From Cylicocyclus nassatus (lineage: Eukaryota > Nematoda > Chromadorea > Rhabditida > Strongylidae): a stretch of 64,000 bases of DNA. Positions 31,748 through 43,757 of the stretch are shown piece by piece. Every line of letters starts with the position of its first letter. Position 1 is the stretch's first letter. The position numbers were made by a program, and so were the translations under genes. Below the pieces are notes generated by a model, which saw only the letters and a program-made list of their open reading frames with translations, had not been told where the DNA came from and made no database searches. The stretch is from positions 16,965,676 through 17,029,675 of the forward strand of contig CATQJL010000316.1 in the NCBI GenBank assembly GCA_958299035.1. Direction: 5' to 3'.

Positions 31748-31922
31748 TTAGACAATCCCAAAAAAGCTTCCGGGGTGAACTGAGCTTTTAGAACTTAAGG
31801 GCAACATTTCCATTGAAGTTGCCAGGTAGGGCGAGCCCATGCCACACGGACCAGTAGGAATGTGTTCGCCCCGGAAGTTTTAGAAACTCAGTTTGCCCCG
31901 AAAATTCTTTGAGATTGTCTGA
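31748..31922. mobile_element. 175-bp MITE, TAGACAATCCCAAA ends
   Basis: Left TTAGACAATCCCAAAAAAGC and right CTTTGAGATTGTCTGAG are imperfect inverted ends. The arms also share CTTCCGGGG/CCCCGGAAG and CTGAG. No coding. Confidence 0.6.
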
Positions 31923-32066
31923 GTGTTCAAGATTAGGAGTTGCAGGAGAAGGTAGAGGAAGATTGTGACGATAGATGAGATAGATTTTTCGTAATAGATA
32001 TCCGAGATCAATTTATAGGTCGTTGCAAAGGGCACCGGTCATGTGCACTTTTGTAAGATTTTCCAG

Positions 32067-32238
32067 AATTTTGGTCTTTTCCCTCTGATTGATGCTAATA
32101 TATCGTACTATAATCGATCAGATTATGAACGCGATTTGGTCGATCTCCTCATCTACTTTAATAAAAACGGATCAACAACCGAGTGGCTGATGCCAATGTT
32201 TTTGTTCCGTGATAACGACACTACCGTCATGAAAGTAA
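32067..32238 (+). CDS. M13 metallopeptidase-like exon 3
   Basis: The acceptor ATTTTCCAG gives phase 0, matching exon 2. It encodes FGLFPLIDANISYYN, then DYERDLVDLLIYFNKNG and WLMPMFLFRDNDTTVMK. This follows the M13 order in which a G.wP. segment is succeeded by a helix and a strand with '.l..v.v..D..n'. Two donors are possible: GTAAGT at 32235 (phase 0) and GTGTTT at 32239 (phase 1). The latter joins the exon at 36050 without a frameshift and gives the expected continuation, so I used it. Confidence 0.65.
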
Positions 32239-32272
32239 GTGTTTCATTCCATTTTTATTAAGTTTTGCGTAA

Positions 32273-32499
32273 AGAGCCGGGCATACTTCTGCGATTTCAG
32301 TCTCGACGCGATTTGGCAATACTTCAACTGTCCATAATTCACTGTAAGCACATTTTATATGCACAAAATATAGGGCATTTTATCAATCCGCGTGAGTTAT
32401 ACGCATTGCATGTGCAGTTTGCTAGTGTTGGATCTGAAGACTTCTGGCAAATTGCCAAATCGCGTCGCGACTGAAATCGCGTAAAGTATGCCCGGCCCT
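32273..32499. mobile_element. 227-bp GGGCCGGGCATAC MITE, TSD TAA
   Basis: Ends AGAGCCGGGCATAC and GTATGCCCGGCCCT, flanked by TAA on both sides (32270-32272 and 32500-32502). Arms continue GCGATTTCAGTC/GACTGAAATCGC. Same terminal family as the 3.1-kb element at 12.4 kb. It sits about 30 bases after exon 3. Confidence 0.85.
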
Positions 32500-32628
32500 T
32501 AAGTCTCGAGGCAGCGGATCAATACGTCGCTGAAAACGGCAATGTGCCAAAACTAAGGGCTTCATAGTGATGATCTAAAAATCGCAAATTCAAGTTGTTC
32601 ATGTTCAAACGATTCTAATATTCTTTAC

Positions 32629-33567
32629 TATTAGGTTGACTCAAAAATCGTCGGACATTTCCGGATGAGATCTGCTATTTCTCGAAACTTGATTCATGTA
32701 AATCCGACAGAGGTACCACTCGATAGAGCAAAGCAAGCTCTACAAGAAGGTATGCAAATGACCGCACCAGCTTCGAACCACCGTAAGTTTGCACCCAGAA
32801 TCTGAGTCACTGAAGCGTCGAAAAATTGGGAAAATTTATATTCTCTTCCAAAAAAACCCTATAAATCTCCAACTTGCTCACGCAAATTGCACACCACATC
32901 AGACATCCATATGTATCAATGCTGTTTTTTTCCTCATCTAGGCGAGAAAACGTAATTTTTCGTGCTCATACAAAAACGAATCTGTGCTGTTTCCACCCAC
33001 GCATCTGTATAATACAAGCCTTACTAGTGTAGCCGTAAAATTTTCTTTCCTCAAGCCTTAGTTTTCGAATAATATTAATTTCAGCATTTATCATCTAAGC
33101 GAAAGAGCTCATTTTGGTAATTTTTTGAAACTAGGGTCTGTAGAAAGCTGAAAAATTTACGGTTATACTTTGAATGGTTTGTACTATAAAGTACATGAGT
33201 GGAAACAGCATAGCCTCGTTTTTGTATAAACATGAGAACTTCCGTTTTCTCGATTTTCGGATGAAGAAAAATACAGGAACGGTACATATGAAAGCCTGAT
33301 GTGGTATGCAATGTGCTTGGCAACTTCGAGGTGCAAAGGTTTTTTTCAGAACAAAGGTATGAATTTTTCCCAATTTCTTCAACACGACTTAGACTCTGGA
33401 TGCAAACTTACGGGGGGGAGGGGGTCAAGGTGGTGCAAACTTTTGCACACCAATTGTGAAGCTTGCTTTGCTCTATCGAAGGTACTCCTGTGGGATGTAC
33501 ATGCATTACGTTTCGAGAAATAGCAGGTCTCATTTGAAAATGTCCGAGAACTTTTGAGCCAATCTAA
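32629..33567. mobile_element. TATTAGGTTGACTCAAAAATCG foldback MITE
   Basis: Left TATTAGGTTGACTCAAAA, right mirror TTTTGAGCCAATCTAA. The arms carry CGATAGAGCAAAGCAAGCTC and GTGTGCAAT-type blocks. Related to the elements at 24990 and 42611. The right end has decayed. Confidence 0.78.
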
Positions 33568-34515
33568 CACAAACGTACTCAAAAAAATAAGCTGACCAAT
33601 TTGTGGCTGTGAGGCTTGTCATTAGAAAAATATAGGTCTTGCTTTAGTACATAATGAACAAAACCATACAGTGCTGTACATAATAAACCCAACGATGCAG
33701 TGCTTTATTTTTTGGCCATAATAAAGAAGCTGATAAGAAGCTCTAAAAATACTTTTTTCACGGGCTTTTTCTAAACTTACTGCACAGTATTTTTACGTTT
33801 GGGGCATCTTGCTCAAAGTTATGAGCGGAACAAAGCTGGCAACGTCGCCAGAAAAAAACTACGAGGAGATGGTAAAAACTCAAAGGTCAGAAATTAGATT
33901 AACTTTGACGTGCATTACGATTAGTAAAACAGAACTTTGCTTTCATAACTGAGTGTCAACCTTCTGCCACGTGTCAAAAAAATTTGACATGCCACCAACA
34001 TGTTTTACAAGTTTTACCAAAACTTCGTGTTGCTCTGTAAGCGACATAATTTCAGCCTTTTTTGGAGAATAATGAGTCTATTTTCGATTAAACAATTTCA
34101 AAATGACATTGTTATAATAATAACGTTGCCCTGTTACCAATGAACATACTAGACATGCCCAGAATAGAGAAGTGCGCCAGGGTTTTATCATCTAAGCGGC
34201 GAAAAGCAGCAGCGAGTTACTACTTCAAGCCATCATTTGTAGACTTTCCTGACTAAACTCGCAGGGCTGAAAGTAAATACAATCTTGAATCATTGCTAGA
34301 AGCAATCAAGATATTCTAGTAATGGTTCTAGATTGTTTTGCTCTTATATAAATAAGCTGAACAGCTTTTAAGTGGTTACAAATGCTCTTTCACCTCACCG
34401 GAAATGATTTCGAAAAAAACATGTCAAAGTGGACAAGAGCGTGTCAATTTTTTCCTGACACGTGGCGGGGAGGCAGCCCTCAGAATCTATGAAAATTTGT
34501 ACTTGGACTACAGAA
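33568..34515. other. intronic stretch, nothing recognised
   Basis: No exon, inverted repeat or tandem structure identified. Confidence 0.35.
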
Positions 34516-35209
34516 TCATGACTTATAATAAAGCGCGTGTGTGTCTGTCTGTGTGTGTGTTTATGTCTGTCTGTCACGAAATTCATAGAGGGTTTTGTAG
34601 GCAAGGTCTTGAGCTGAAATTTTGGTTATAGCACCCTACCAGCATGTAGGTAAAAAGTGCAGAAGCACAAGCTGATCCGATATTTGGGACCTTTGAAAAC
34701 TGCTCGTCAAACGGGCCTACGCGGCTTTCGGCACCAAAACTAGGTCATTGATTCGACTTTTTGCGAAGTCATGATTTGCCTGACAAGTACATCTGCGCCT
34801 CATGAGTTCTAGCCCAAAAAGTGCTCAAAAAATTTCCTTTTCTGCGACAACAGCGCCAAGAAGTGGTGATCGCTTAGACAGTCAATTTGGCAAGGTTTTA
34901 CCCTCAGACTTGGAAAGATTTTTGCACGGAAATTTAGCTCAAAGTGACTATTATCCTTATGACGACTACTAAGCCAAAACAAATTCAGTAATCTGATCAA
35001 ATTCGCAAGTGTTATTTTGCGGCAAGTTTTTTTTCTCTCAAAATTACCGATCTTTCGTGGAGATGCTTCAAGAATGAACAGTTGTTTATTACATTTGTGA
35101 TGTTCAGCATCGCATGGTGGGTTTCAAAGTCATCATCATGCGTACATGAGAAAGGAAAACGGAGAGGAGAGCCAGTGCGAACCTCCACAAAGCGGAGGTG
35201 ACGCACTGG
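34516..35209 (+). mobile_element. non-autonomous Helitron, CTGG end
   Basis: Starts TCATGACTTATAATAAAG after an A and ends with hairpin CCTCC-ACAAAG-CGGAGG then TGACGCACTGG before a T. This matches the Helitron rule of 5' TC, 3' hairpin plus CTRR, between A and T. A close copy lies at 60200-60893. It has no Rep/helicase and is intronic to the metallopeptidase gene. A GTCTGTCTGT-rich tract follows its 5' end. Confidence 0.82.
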
Positions 35210-36049
35210 TGTATTTTATAAGAGTCGTCAGAAAAATGGGTCCGGATAACGGAAAAGTACCACTGATGTTTATACTGAAGTTTTTGAAACCTTCAGTATA
35301 TAATGAACAGTTGTTTTTGAAACATTCAGAATTTTACTTTTGCTCATTTCCCCCGTTATTATGGATTGCCTGGTCATAGCGAAAACCTGCAAATTGAGAT
35401 GCCACCGAATTGAAGGTGAACACATTGCAGCGTTTTCAGCCAATTTCAAAGACTTTGTTTGCTTTTGCTAATTGTTATGCATTTTCCTCTTCTCTGATTT
35501 TCTATAAACAAATTTTATTCATGAGAGGCAGATATTAAGACAACCTCAATTGGAGCCCCATCTTCAGACTATCGAAGTAATACCTTATTCTTCAGCTCGC
35601 CTTATTTACGAATTCTTCTAACACTAAAAGCAAACAGAATTAAGTCAAGATGGTAAAGGAACATGGAAAACAGTTTTGAACGGTCATAAGTTTTTTTATG
35701 TAAGATCGATACGCCTGCTTGATGCGCATTTGCAGCCACCTCAACCAACTTTGGCGCTGTTTGAGCGCTGCGCTAAACTGCCTGTACTTCGGGACGTATC
35801 AGTGCGGCCAAGTGCTCTTTTTTATCGTCCTTGTGCGTGTATACACTAAATCTGGTGTCATAGTATATGCGTTGTGCAACCAATTGATTGTCCATGTTTA
35901 GAGAAAAAAAAGGAACTTGGTTGCTTGATTTAAAGCTTGAAAGATTAAATATTGATAACTTTTCTTCAATATTTTCTTCAAGCTGCTTTTCAAATCAACA
36001 ATGTAGATTTATTTGTCTAAACCTGCACTGATGCTACGAATTATTGCAG
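35210..36049. other. intronic stretch, nothing recognised
   Basis: No recognised feature. An imperfect TTCAGTATATAATGAACAG/CATTCAG stretch near 35290 is too short to classify. Confidence 0.3.
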
Positions 36050-36109
36050 TTCTCACATCCGTCTCCCTCGTTAAGCATCGCCTACACCTTCCATCAAAAT
36101 TTCAAACTG
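36050..36109 (+). CDS. M13 metallopeptidase-like exon 4 (candidate)
   Basis: Sixty bases between TTATTGCAG and GTGAGA. In the frame required by exon 3's GTGTTT donor it encodes LTSVSLVKHRLHLPSKFQT. The L.LPS+ motif is characteristic of M13 proteins at this point ('..q..l.LPsr.yY'). It leaves with one base of a split codon. The exon is short, so the evidence is the phase fit plus this motif. The following exon, expected to begin with two bases of a split codon, was not found with confidence. Confidence 0.45.
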
Positions 36110-37577
36110 GTGAGATCATTTTTAATGTTTGTTGCAAATCAAAAAAGAAATCCATCTAAAGAAAGAGTAGCGTATGCGTGGTCACTGTTTTACAAGTTTG
36201 GAACATATGTAGATGTAATCTAAATGGATCTCGTTTGAAAAGTAATGTTGACTCATAAGATTTTGCATCGGAGGAAACCTATTGGTATGCAGATTGATGC
36301 GGGATGATTGAAAGTGATCCAATATGTAAACTACTAAAGGTCTTCTACTGCTTTTCCACATTCTTACATTCTAAGAAATGACTCAGTGTGGCTTGTTCCT
36401 AAAGTTAGATTACACTTTAGATTGGTCCAACGCATTTTTTCTAGAGCTGCCACTGCGAATTTGTGATAAAGAAAAGATTTTCGCCATTGAACGATTTCGC
36501 GGTTTATTGTCTATGCATGCTTTAGCATATTGTGGGGAGTAGCACCTTAATCGCACGAGTATAGAACGCACTTTTTCCGATTTTTTAAGCGAACCGCTCA
36601 GCAGCCTGCCTATGTCAGAAAACGTAACTTATGCCGCAAGATACTCTCAGGCAATATGCAGTACTGCTATAGCTTTTGGGTCACGAAGTCCTTCGGCGTG
36701 TCTGTGCTGTTCAATTTTAAGAAAAATCTCTAACGCCTCGCAACGATGCGCACCTTCACAACGGCAGCAGATTTGCGTTGAAAACTTTTATTAGTTGCGT
36801 CTTCTCAATTTCTTCAATTTCCGGCTAACAAAATGACAGCGCTGTTCGATAGAGCCTCGCGCAAGAGCCAGCCTCGCGTCGTCTACATGTAATGCTCTGA
36901 CCTGTATTCAGTAAACACAGTGCAATCATCAGTTACTCGCGTACGTCTCCAGTGTTTGCTGACAGTAGGTTTTGAGGACACCGTTCACCCAAAAGGAGGT
37001 CGATAAGATTTTAATGCATCACAGTAGCAGGGACCCCAATTGTACCCCAACTCGCGCTGTCAAAAGTTGCTTCTCAAGCAAGAAATTTGCTCCAAATTTA
37101 GCTTCGGGTCATAAATCTGCCACTTGGCTCCTCCCTTTTGAGTGGGCGTGTTCGAGAATTTGGGTGGACCTGCCTTTGAGGTATGAAAGGGTGTAAGCCG
37201 TCCGCGTTTTGTGCGGAATGCGATGCATTTGATCAATCAAAGACAGTCCATGATTAAAAGAGAGAACCGAGGGAAAACCGAGAATGCGCGCGAAAAAAGA
37301 ATAGAGTAGCAATTCATTGCCTTCGCGAACGGCTTTTACTTGTAAGTAAATTTATGCTTTTCGACTCGCTCACTTTAGCGTCATTGCGCCCTAGTTGGAT
37401 TTTGCAGTCATTGCAGATGGCACAAAGTTGAGCAAACTTTCCACCCAAGATGCACTTGCAGTGTTGAGAAAATGAGGTTGTTGCGTGTGAACAACTAGCT
37501 GAGCTCGTAATGTCGGCTCCACCATTACTGGCATGACTGATTATTCTCCTTCTATTTGGGTCAGCTATTTTATTTAG
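36110..37577. other. intronic stretch, exon(s) probably missed
   Basis: M13 proteins normally have roughly 130 residues between the LPS motif and the cysteine/helix block seen at 37.6 kb, so one or more exons should lie here or are lost. A candidate at 36445-36501 was rejected on phase. The stretch 36960-37320 has a GGACACCGTTCACCC phrase also seen in variant form near 21930. Confidence 0.35.
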
Positions 37578-37739
37578 GCTATAGCTTTATGCATAAGGAC
37601 AAATTCTACATGCTATCTACAAAAACTATTGAAAGATGCAGTTAGTATGCGTTTTCTGGCTCGATATATCAACGAATGTTTCTCCGAAGCAGAACTACAG
37701 TCAACAACGCTTGAAAAATTGAATGAAAGCTACTCATCG
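37578..37739 (+). CDS. M13 metallopeptidase-like exon, mid-domain
   Basis: Acceptor TTTTATTTAG and donor GTAGGT bound 162 bases (54 codons, phase 0 both sides). It encodes RTNSTCYLQKLLKDAVSMRF, then LARYINECFSEAELQST and a helix. This follows the M13 pattern C......a...a+..+Y+...F....+ found after the interlinking helices. The zinc site (HExxH and the downstream ExxxD) lies further along in the family and was not found in the remaining window. The gene is therefore either broken by the transposon train that follows or continues beyond the sequence. Confidence 0.5.
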
Positions 37740-38280
37740 GTAGGTGCACCTCTGATCATGGTAAAACTCACTTTGTAACTCTAATCTAGCAGATTTTTAT
37801 AACTTTTTTCGGACAGTATTTTTTCCATTACCCACAAAGAAAACGTTAAACTAAAACCTTTTAAATAGTAATGACCGTTTACTTGTAAAACCACGCACGA
37901 CACAACTCGTTTGTCCTGTTATTTTCAAAGCTTCCAGACAACGAGAGCTGATAAATAGACAAACATACCTATCGAGCATTTGCACCATAAGTATAACCGT
38001 ATGAAGGTCCCAGCTATAATCTACCAGCACTAGATATTTTTTCGTAGACTCTTCGGGAAAACAAGCTCTGCGTGAACATGATTTTTTGAGGTTGGGGTCA
38101 TGCCCAACTACTTAAAGCTTTTTCTTCTTTTCGTTTTATGCGTTTTTCTTACAGGTGGCAAATATGTTAGCACTCACCCTTTTTAAAGTTAGCTGAAGAT
38201 AGCTGCTCACGACACAGCTACATTGCACGTCCGCAACGCAATGGCATTAAACCTCACCACCTTTAAGATTAGGCAGAGCT
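37740..38280. other. stretch without recognised features
   Basis: Nothing identified except the 8-base target copy of the next element at its end. Confidence 0.3.
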
Positions 38281-38546
38281 CAGTGGTGCACCGAGAGGGA
38301 GGGGGCCGGGAACTTGTTTCTACTCGTACATAATTAAAATAATTTTCAAAAATTAAAAATTGAAATTAACACGCCCTCTTTTTGAAATTTTGAGGTCAGG
38401 GGCCCGAAAAAATTTTGGAAAGCACGTATCCCAAAATTTTCTCGGAGTGGGTGGCTAACGCCACGCACCTTCATCGGAAAAATTTTTTGTTCCCCCCTCC
38501 CTTCCCCCCCCCATCTCCCCGAGCGTGAATCCTGGGTACGCCACTG
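38281..38546. mobile_element. possible hAT-type MITE, CAGTGG ends
   Basis: Left CAGTGGTGCACCGAG and right inverted CTGGGTACGCCACTG resemble hAT-like termini. The flanks GCAGAGCT and GCGGAGCC agree at 6 of 8 bases, as an aged 8-bp duplication. The interior is AT-rich with a C-run near 38500. Confidence 0.45.
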
Positions 38547-38939
38547 GCGGAGCCCTATATCTAAACTCATTCCACGGTGATAATCCCACAACCTCCTGTT
38601 GTTCAAGCTCTAAATGCGCGAAGACTGTTCAACTGATTTCCGACTCAAAAATTCTTCGCCTCTGCAACAGTGCACTCTTTTGCAGACTTTTACAACTTTA
38701 TAAATTTTTGTGAACTAAATTTACAGCGTTGCTTCACATTGAAAAAGTATCTTTGACAGATTAAATCTTTGAACTGGTATAGAATTAATCGCAAAAGCAA
38801 AACTATTTTCAAACTTGGTAACAGCATTGTGTTTTAGGCCTCAAAAATTATCATGTATCCATCTTTGCACTACAACTCATGCAGAGAGCATATCCATACT
38901 TTTGCAAAGTCGAAGATCACTTTTGCCGGTGGTAATAGA
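38547..38939. other. spacer, nothing recognised
   Basis: No feature identified. Confidence 0.3.
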
Positions 38940-39540
38940 CAAGCACTCGTTTTTGTTATTCATCTCTGATTTCTGGCGGAAATCCAGAAAGCTTCTCGTG
39001 CCTTTGTAGCCGAGATCTCTTTCTCGCAAGTCAAGATCTTACATTTGATTTCAAAATCACTTCCATTATGCGCGTCGTTTTTATGTCTTCCTAGTGGTGC
39101 TAAGCTCTTGCATCTTATACTTGCTAGATGTTCTTCTAAGCGCACGCCTAACTTTGTAACTTCCAAACCAGCTATGGCAGAATTTTCAAGCTAAAACATG
39201 TGGAAGTAGCTTGTAGCCAAAAAAGCTTTTTTTGAAGGTGAAGCGCAGCTTAGCTAAAGCATTTGTTTGACATCCAGGTTACGTCCTTGTGTGAAAAAAC
39301 CTTTGGAAGTTAGCAGGTATTCTCGTGGATAACTTGAGGTAGACCTATAATTCTGGCCAGCCTTCGAAACGATTTTTTTCGGTGTTCTTGTTCTTTTCTT
39401 GGATAGTTGAACAAAAGCGAGATTCGTTCTGCATGCTGATAGCAAGCCGTATACAAATCGCTTTTCATAAATCTTTCTGGAATTTCAACAGAAGGGATCG
39501 TGGCGGTAATACGAACCCCGAAAATGAATTTCAAAAAATC
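38940..39540 (-). pseudogene. Penelope-like element remnant (GIY-YIG and linker)
   Basis: Minus strand at 39166-38960 encodes LGVRLEEHLAS, PLGRHKNDAHNGSDFEIKC and ILTCEKEISATKA. These match the GIY-YIG region of the element at 2714-3061 with many substitutions. The GIY and YIG strands themselves are lost. Further upstream on the minus strand (about 39530-39260) are frames with FRRLARIIGLPQVIHEN and PRKEQEHRKK, resembling the RT-to-endonuclease linker in different frames. An old, unrelated insertion of the same class. Confidence 0.7.
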
Positions 39541-39979
39541 AATTCAAAAATAATAAAAAATTTTATACAACTAAAATGAATTTCAAAAAGCGAAAATTAC
39601 CTGAGTTATTGATAAATCAAGCAAGTAATTTTCAAAAAATTCGCGACCTTTTTTTGGGGAGGGCGGGGGGAGGACGAGGTCTGCCACTGCAGAGATGGTG
39701 TACTAAGTCAAAAGTAATAAGAACTTTCCATCTTATTGAACAACTGCTTTTAGTGCTCAGCGCAGCTTCTTTTCCAGCTGACATTTCGAGGAACCTAAGG
39801 CGATTTTTCTCGAAAGTCCTTCAATTTTTGAAACTTACAGTGCAAAGTTGCATCAACTCAAAGATCCTCAGGACGCAGAGGGTTCCGTAATCTTAACTTA
39901 CTCACTAGCTGGCAAACTAGCTTCTCTCGGTCAGTAATACTTTTGTATTTAGCATACTCACATCAATTCGCAGTGGACG
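39541..39979. other. spacer, nothing recognised
   Basis: A G-run at 39660-39680 lies in an otherwise plain stretch. Confidence 0.3.
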
Positions 39980-40140
39980 AAATTTTGCAAAAAATTGTTA
40001 GATTGATATCGATCAATGACGAGAACTAGACACCCGCCCGCCCGAAGTATACGGTCCGGACCGATTCAGAAATGGAACTCTTATTCGGAACATACATACA
40101 TACAGACATACCAACAGACATACGCACACATGCACACATG
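39980..40140 (-). mobile_element. Helitron fragment (5' half, minus strand)
   Basis: AAATTTTGCAAAAAATTG, CCGAAGTATACGGTCCGGACCG, CAGAAATGGAACTCTTATTC and the GGAACATACATACA tail are the reverse complement of the 5' half of the Helitron family at 10665 and 59878. Ends are lost. Confidence 0.7.
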
Positions 40141-40198
40141 AACAGTGACGCAACCTAGAATTTTCAAGGAAAGAGAGGAAAGACCATTCAATTATATA

Positions 40199-40834
40199 TA
40201 CAAGGTGTGCCAAAAAATATGCCTACTGTTTGATTGTGAATAACTCTCTTGTAATGAAGTGTTTCGAAAAGCTTTAAGTACGTTTTTGTAGAGCGAGGTC
40301 AAACTTAGATTCTTCATTACTGTAGGATTACGGTACGAACTTCCAGCATATGGAACCATCGTGAAAAATAACAGCTAACAAAAAATCTGAAAAATCGTGT
40401 ACTAGTTTTCGCGCAAGCTGATTCCACTACACAACTGTTTACAAGTGTTTTTAGCTTCTTTGACGGTATAATCACATTTTTGACAAATGCTGCAAATACG
40501 CTCATTAAGATTTACCTGGATAACTTTGGAAAGAAGCATCACAGTAAAATGTAAATTACAAATTTGAAATCAACGGCCCCATTGCCGTAGTATAAAGTTT
40601 CTGACATGTTTGCTTTTGTTCCGAGGCAAAATGTGGCCTCCAAAGGCCTAAAATCCTTGTCAAAGTTCGCACCGTAATCCTACAGTAACGAAGAGCGATC
40701 GATGACTCGTTCGCTCCATATTGTAAATCTAAGTTTAACCTCATTACAAAATGGTACCTAAAGTTCTCACATTTCATTACAAGAGGGTTATTTGCAATCA
40801 AATAGTAGGCACATTTTTTTGGGATACCCTGTAT
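40199..40834. mobile_element. TACAGGGTGTCCCAAAA-family MITE, train member 1
   Basis: Left end TACAAGGTGTGCCAAAAAA, right mirror GGGATACCCTGTA. Internal TACTGTAGGATTACGGTA and mirror. It abuts the next element base to base (CCCTGTA|TACAGGG). Confidence 0.88.
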
Positions 40835-41518
40835 ACAGGGTGTCCTAAAAGTAAGTACATACTTTTCAATCGTTAATATCTCTCTTCCTATTGTGCCTTT
40901 TTTCGCCGCTGAAGTACCGTTTCGTAGAGGAGGCTTCAACTTAGATTTACAGTATTGAACGAAACAGCGATCGCTCTTCATTACTGTGAGATTACTGTAG
41001 GAACTTCGACAAGGATTTTAGGCCATTGGAAGCCAAATTCTGCCTCGGAACAAAACCAAACAAGCCAAAAACTCTTATACTATGGTGATGGGAGCTTCTG
41101 ATGTCTGATGAATATGAAATTTCCACTTTACTATAATGTTTCTTTACAAAATTATGCCAAGAAACCCTAATAACCGAATTCCCAGTATTTGTCAGAAATG
41201 TGAATTCACCGTCAAGAAAGCTAGACACTCTCGCAAAAAGTTATGTAGTGAGATCAGCGTGCGCGAAAACCTTAGTACACGATTTTTCAGATTTTTTGAT
41301 AGAAATTTTGTCGAATGGCATTGTTACAATGGTTCCACATGCTGGAAGTTCTTACCGTAATCCTACAGCAACAAAAAGCGATAGGTGATTTGATCGATAT
41401 TGGAAATCTAAGTTGAAGCCTCCTCTACAGAACGGTGCCTGACTGCCATAAAAAGACCCATTGGGAAGAGAGATATTGACGATTGAAAAGTGTGTACTTA
41501 CTTTTGGGACACCCTGTA
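40835..41518. mobile_element. TACAGGGTGTCCTAAAAG MITE, train member 2
   Basis: Mirror ends TACAGGGTGTCCTAAAAGTA and TACTTTTGGGACACCCTGTA. It belongs to the same family as the previous element but to another subfamily (ATACTTTTCAATCG arms). Confidence 0.9.
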
Positions 41519-42105
41519 TAGTAGGTTGTTCCGAAAGTTCGTTCGCACCATTTTCAAAAAATCATAACTTCTTCACATCATAACGATTTTGCGCAGTTTA
41601 AATTTTTTAGAAAGCGTAAAGCATGTAGTTTCCAAAAGTCTCCTGAGATTTTCCAGCATGTTCAGATTGCATAGATAAAAATGAAAGAACGAGAACATCC
41701 GAGGTTCGGAATATTTGAGCAGAAATTCTAAAAATCTAGAAACTGCGCGATAATATCCAGAGAAGCCGTTATCTTAATTTTTCTTATATTTGATTATTAA
41801 CTGAGTTAAGTTTGTGCTGATCGAGCCCTCCTTAAAAAGGTTATGATTTCTGAGAAAAAATGCCAAAAAATCAGCTCCTTGAGAAAATTGATTTTTTGAC
41901 ATTTTTTCCAAATCATAATTTTTCAAAAAACAGACCGATCAGCGCGAGTTTTGCTCATATAGAAAGAGAACATCAGAAAATCTAGGATATAGAAAGCACA
42001 TGAATTGCTCTTTCTAATATGGTTTTACTTTGCAAAGACATTGTGCTAAGAAGAAGTTACGATTTTTTGAAAATGGTGGGACAGAACTTTTGGACCAACC
42101 TAATA
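41519..42105. mobile_element. TA-TTAGGTTG foldback MITE, train member 3
   Basis: Left TAGTAGGTTGTTCCGAAAG, right CTTTTGGACCAACCTAATA. Arms as in the element at 24254 but with a shortened right arm. Confidence 0.85.
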
Positions 42106-42113
42106 TATGTATA

Positions 42114-43757
42114 TACAGGGTGTCCCAAAAAAATATGAACACTTGATTGTTAATAACTCCTTTGTTTTCACGTCTTTCGCCAAGCTTGCGGCAACATTCT
42201 ATAGAGCGAGGTTTAACTTAGATTTACAGTATGGAGCGAATCGTCGACCGCTTTTCATTACTGTAGCATTACGGTAGGAACTTCGACAAGGATTTTTGGC
42301 CATTGTAGGCCATATTCTGCCTCGGAACAGAACCAAACAACCTAAGAACTTTCATACTATGGTAATGGAAGACGCCAATTTCGAATATGAATTTTTCATT
42401 TTAATGTGATGCTTCTTTCCAAGGTTATCCTATTTAACCCGTAATATCTGACCTAGCTTTTGTCAGAAATGTGACTACATCAAAAAGCTAAAAACACTAA
42501 ACACTCGTGAAAAGTTGTGTAATAGAATCAGCGCGCACGAAAACCCTAGCACACAATTTTTCAGATTTGCTGAACAAATTCTGTCAAATGGCATATTTCA
42601 CAACACATGCTATTAGGTTGTCCGGAAATTAATGTCCGTTTTGAATTTCAACCGCAACAACTCATACATTTTTCATTCCTGAATAGCTTTCAAGGTACCA
42701 TTCGATAGAGCAAAGCAAGCTCTACAAGATGGCATTCTTGCTTTAGCAACAGCTCTGATCCACCTCGAGTTTCGGGCCAAAAACTAAAAAGATTAAACTG
42801 TCCGAAAAATCAAGAAAAATCATAATTCAGTTCGTAAGAATTCCTCAAAAATTCTAACTTGCTCACGTAAACACTATCCACATAAGACATATATGTACGC
42901 TATTGCCGTATTTTTTCTTTTGTTAGAAATCGAAAAAACGAAAATTTTCATGCTTTTGCAAAAGTGATGCTGTGTCGTTCCCACATAAGTAGACGTATAC
43001 TACACATCTGTAGAAGTATAAACGTGGATTTTCAGCTTTTTACAAGCTTTAGTTCTCGAGAAATTTGAATTTTAGTTTGGACCACCTGACTAATGAAAGC
43101 TAAATTCGATATTTCTTGAGAACTAAAGCTTGTAGAGAACTGACAATTTACGTCTATACTTCTACAGATTTGTAGTACACATCTACTTATGTGGGGACGA
43201 CACAGCATCACTTCTGCAAAAGTATGAAAATTTTCGTTTTTTCGATTTCTAACAGAGGAAAAAATACGGCAATAGTGTACATATATGTCTTATGCGGATA
43301 GTGTTTACGTGAGCAAGTTAGAATTTTTGTGAAGTTCTTACGAACTGAATAATGATTTTTCTTGATTTTTCGGGCAGTTGAATCTTTTTAGTTTTTGGCT
43401 CGAAACTCGAGGTGGATCAGAGCTGTTGCTAAGGCAAGACAGCCATCTTGTAGACCTTGCTTTGCTCTATCGAATGATTTCTTGAAGGCTATTCAGAAAT
43501 GAAAAGTGTATGAATTGTTGCGGTTGAAATTCAAAACGGACATTAATTTCCGGACAACCTAATAAAAGCTATTCCACATGCTAGAAGTTCATTCCGTAAT
43601 CCTACAGTAACGAACAGGATCGATAATTCGCTCCATACTACAAATCCAAGTTGAACCTCGTTCCACAGAATAGTGCCTCAAGCTCGGCGAAAGACGTGAA
43701 AATAACGGAGTTATTAACGATCAAACAGTGTTCACATTTTTTTTGGGACACCCTGTA
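42114..43757. mobile_element. TACAGGGTGTCCC MITE, train member 4, with nested MITE
   Basis: Ends TACAGGGTGTCCCAAAAAA and the mirror ending CCCTGTA at 43757. An unrelated TATTAGGTTG MITE splits it at 42611-43564. Without that insert it is about 690 bases, the usual family size. Confidence 0.88.
42611..43564. mobile_element. TATTAGGTTGTCCGGAAATTAATG MITE, nested
   Basis: Perfect mirror ends around GGAAATTAATGTCCG, TA flanks, long arms with CGATAGAGCAAAGCAAGCTC. Related to the elements at 24990 and 32629. It lies inside train member 4. Confidence 0.9.

Noticed and set aside
36445..36501. Candidate metallopeptidase exon after TTTTTTCTAG encoding LPLRICDKEKIFAIERF
   Set aside because: Entering phase fits exon 4 but the only plausible donor leaves one extra base, which does not join the next exon at 37578. 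The donor is weak and no M13 motif is present.
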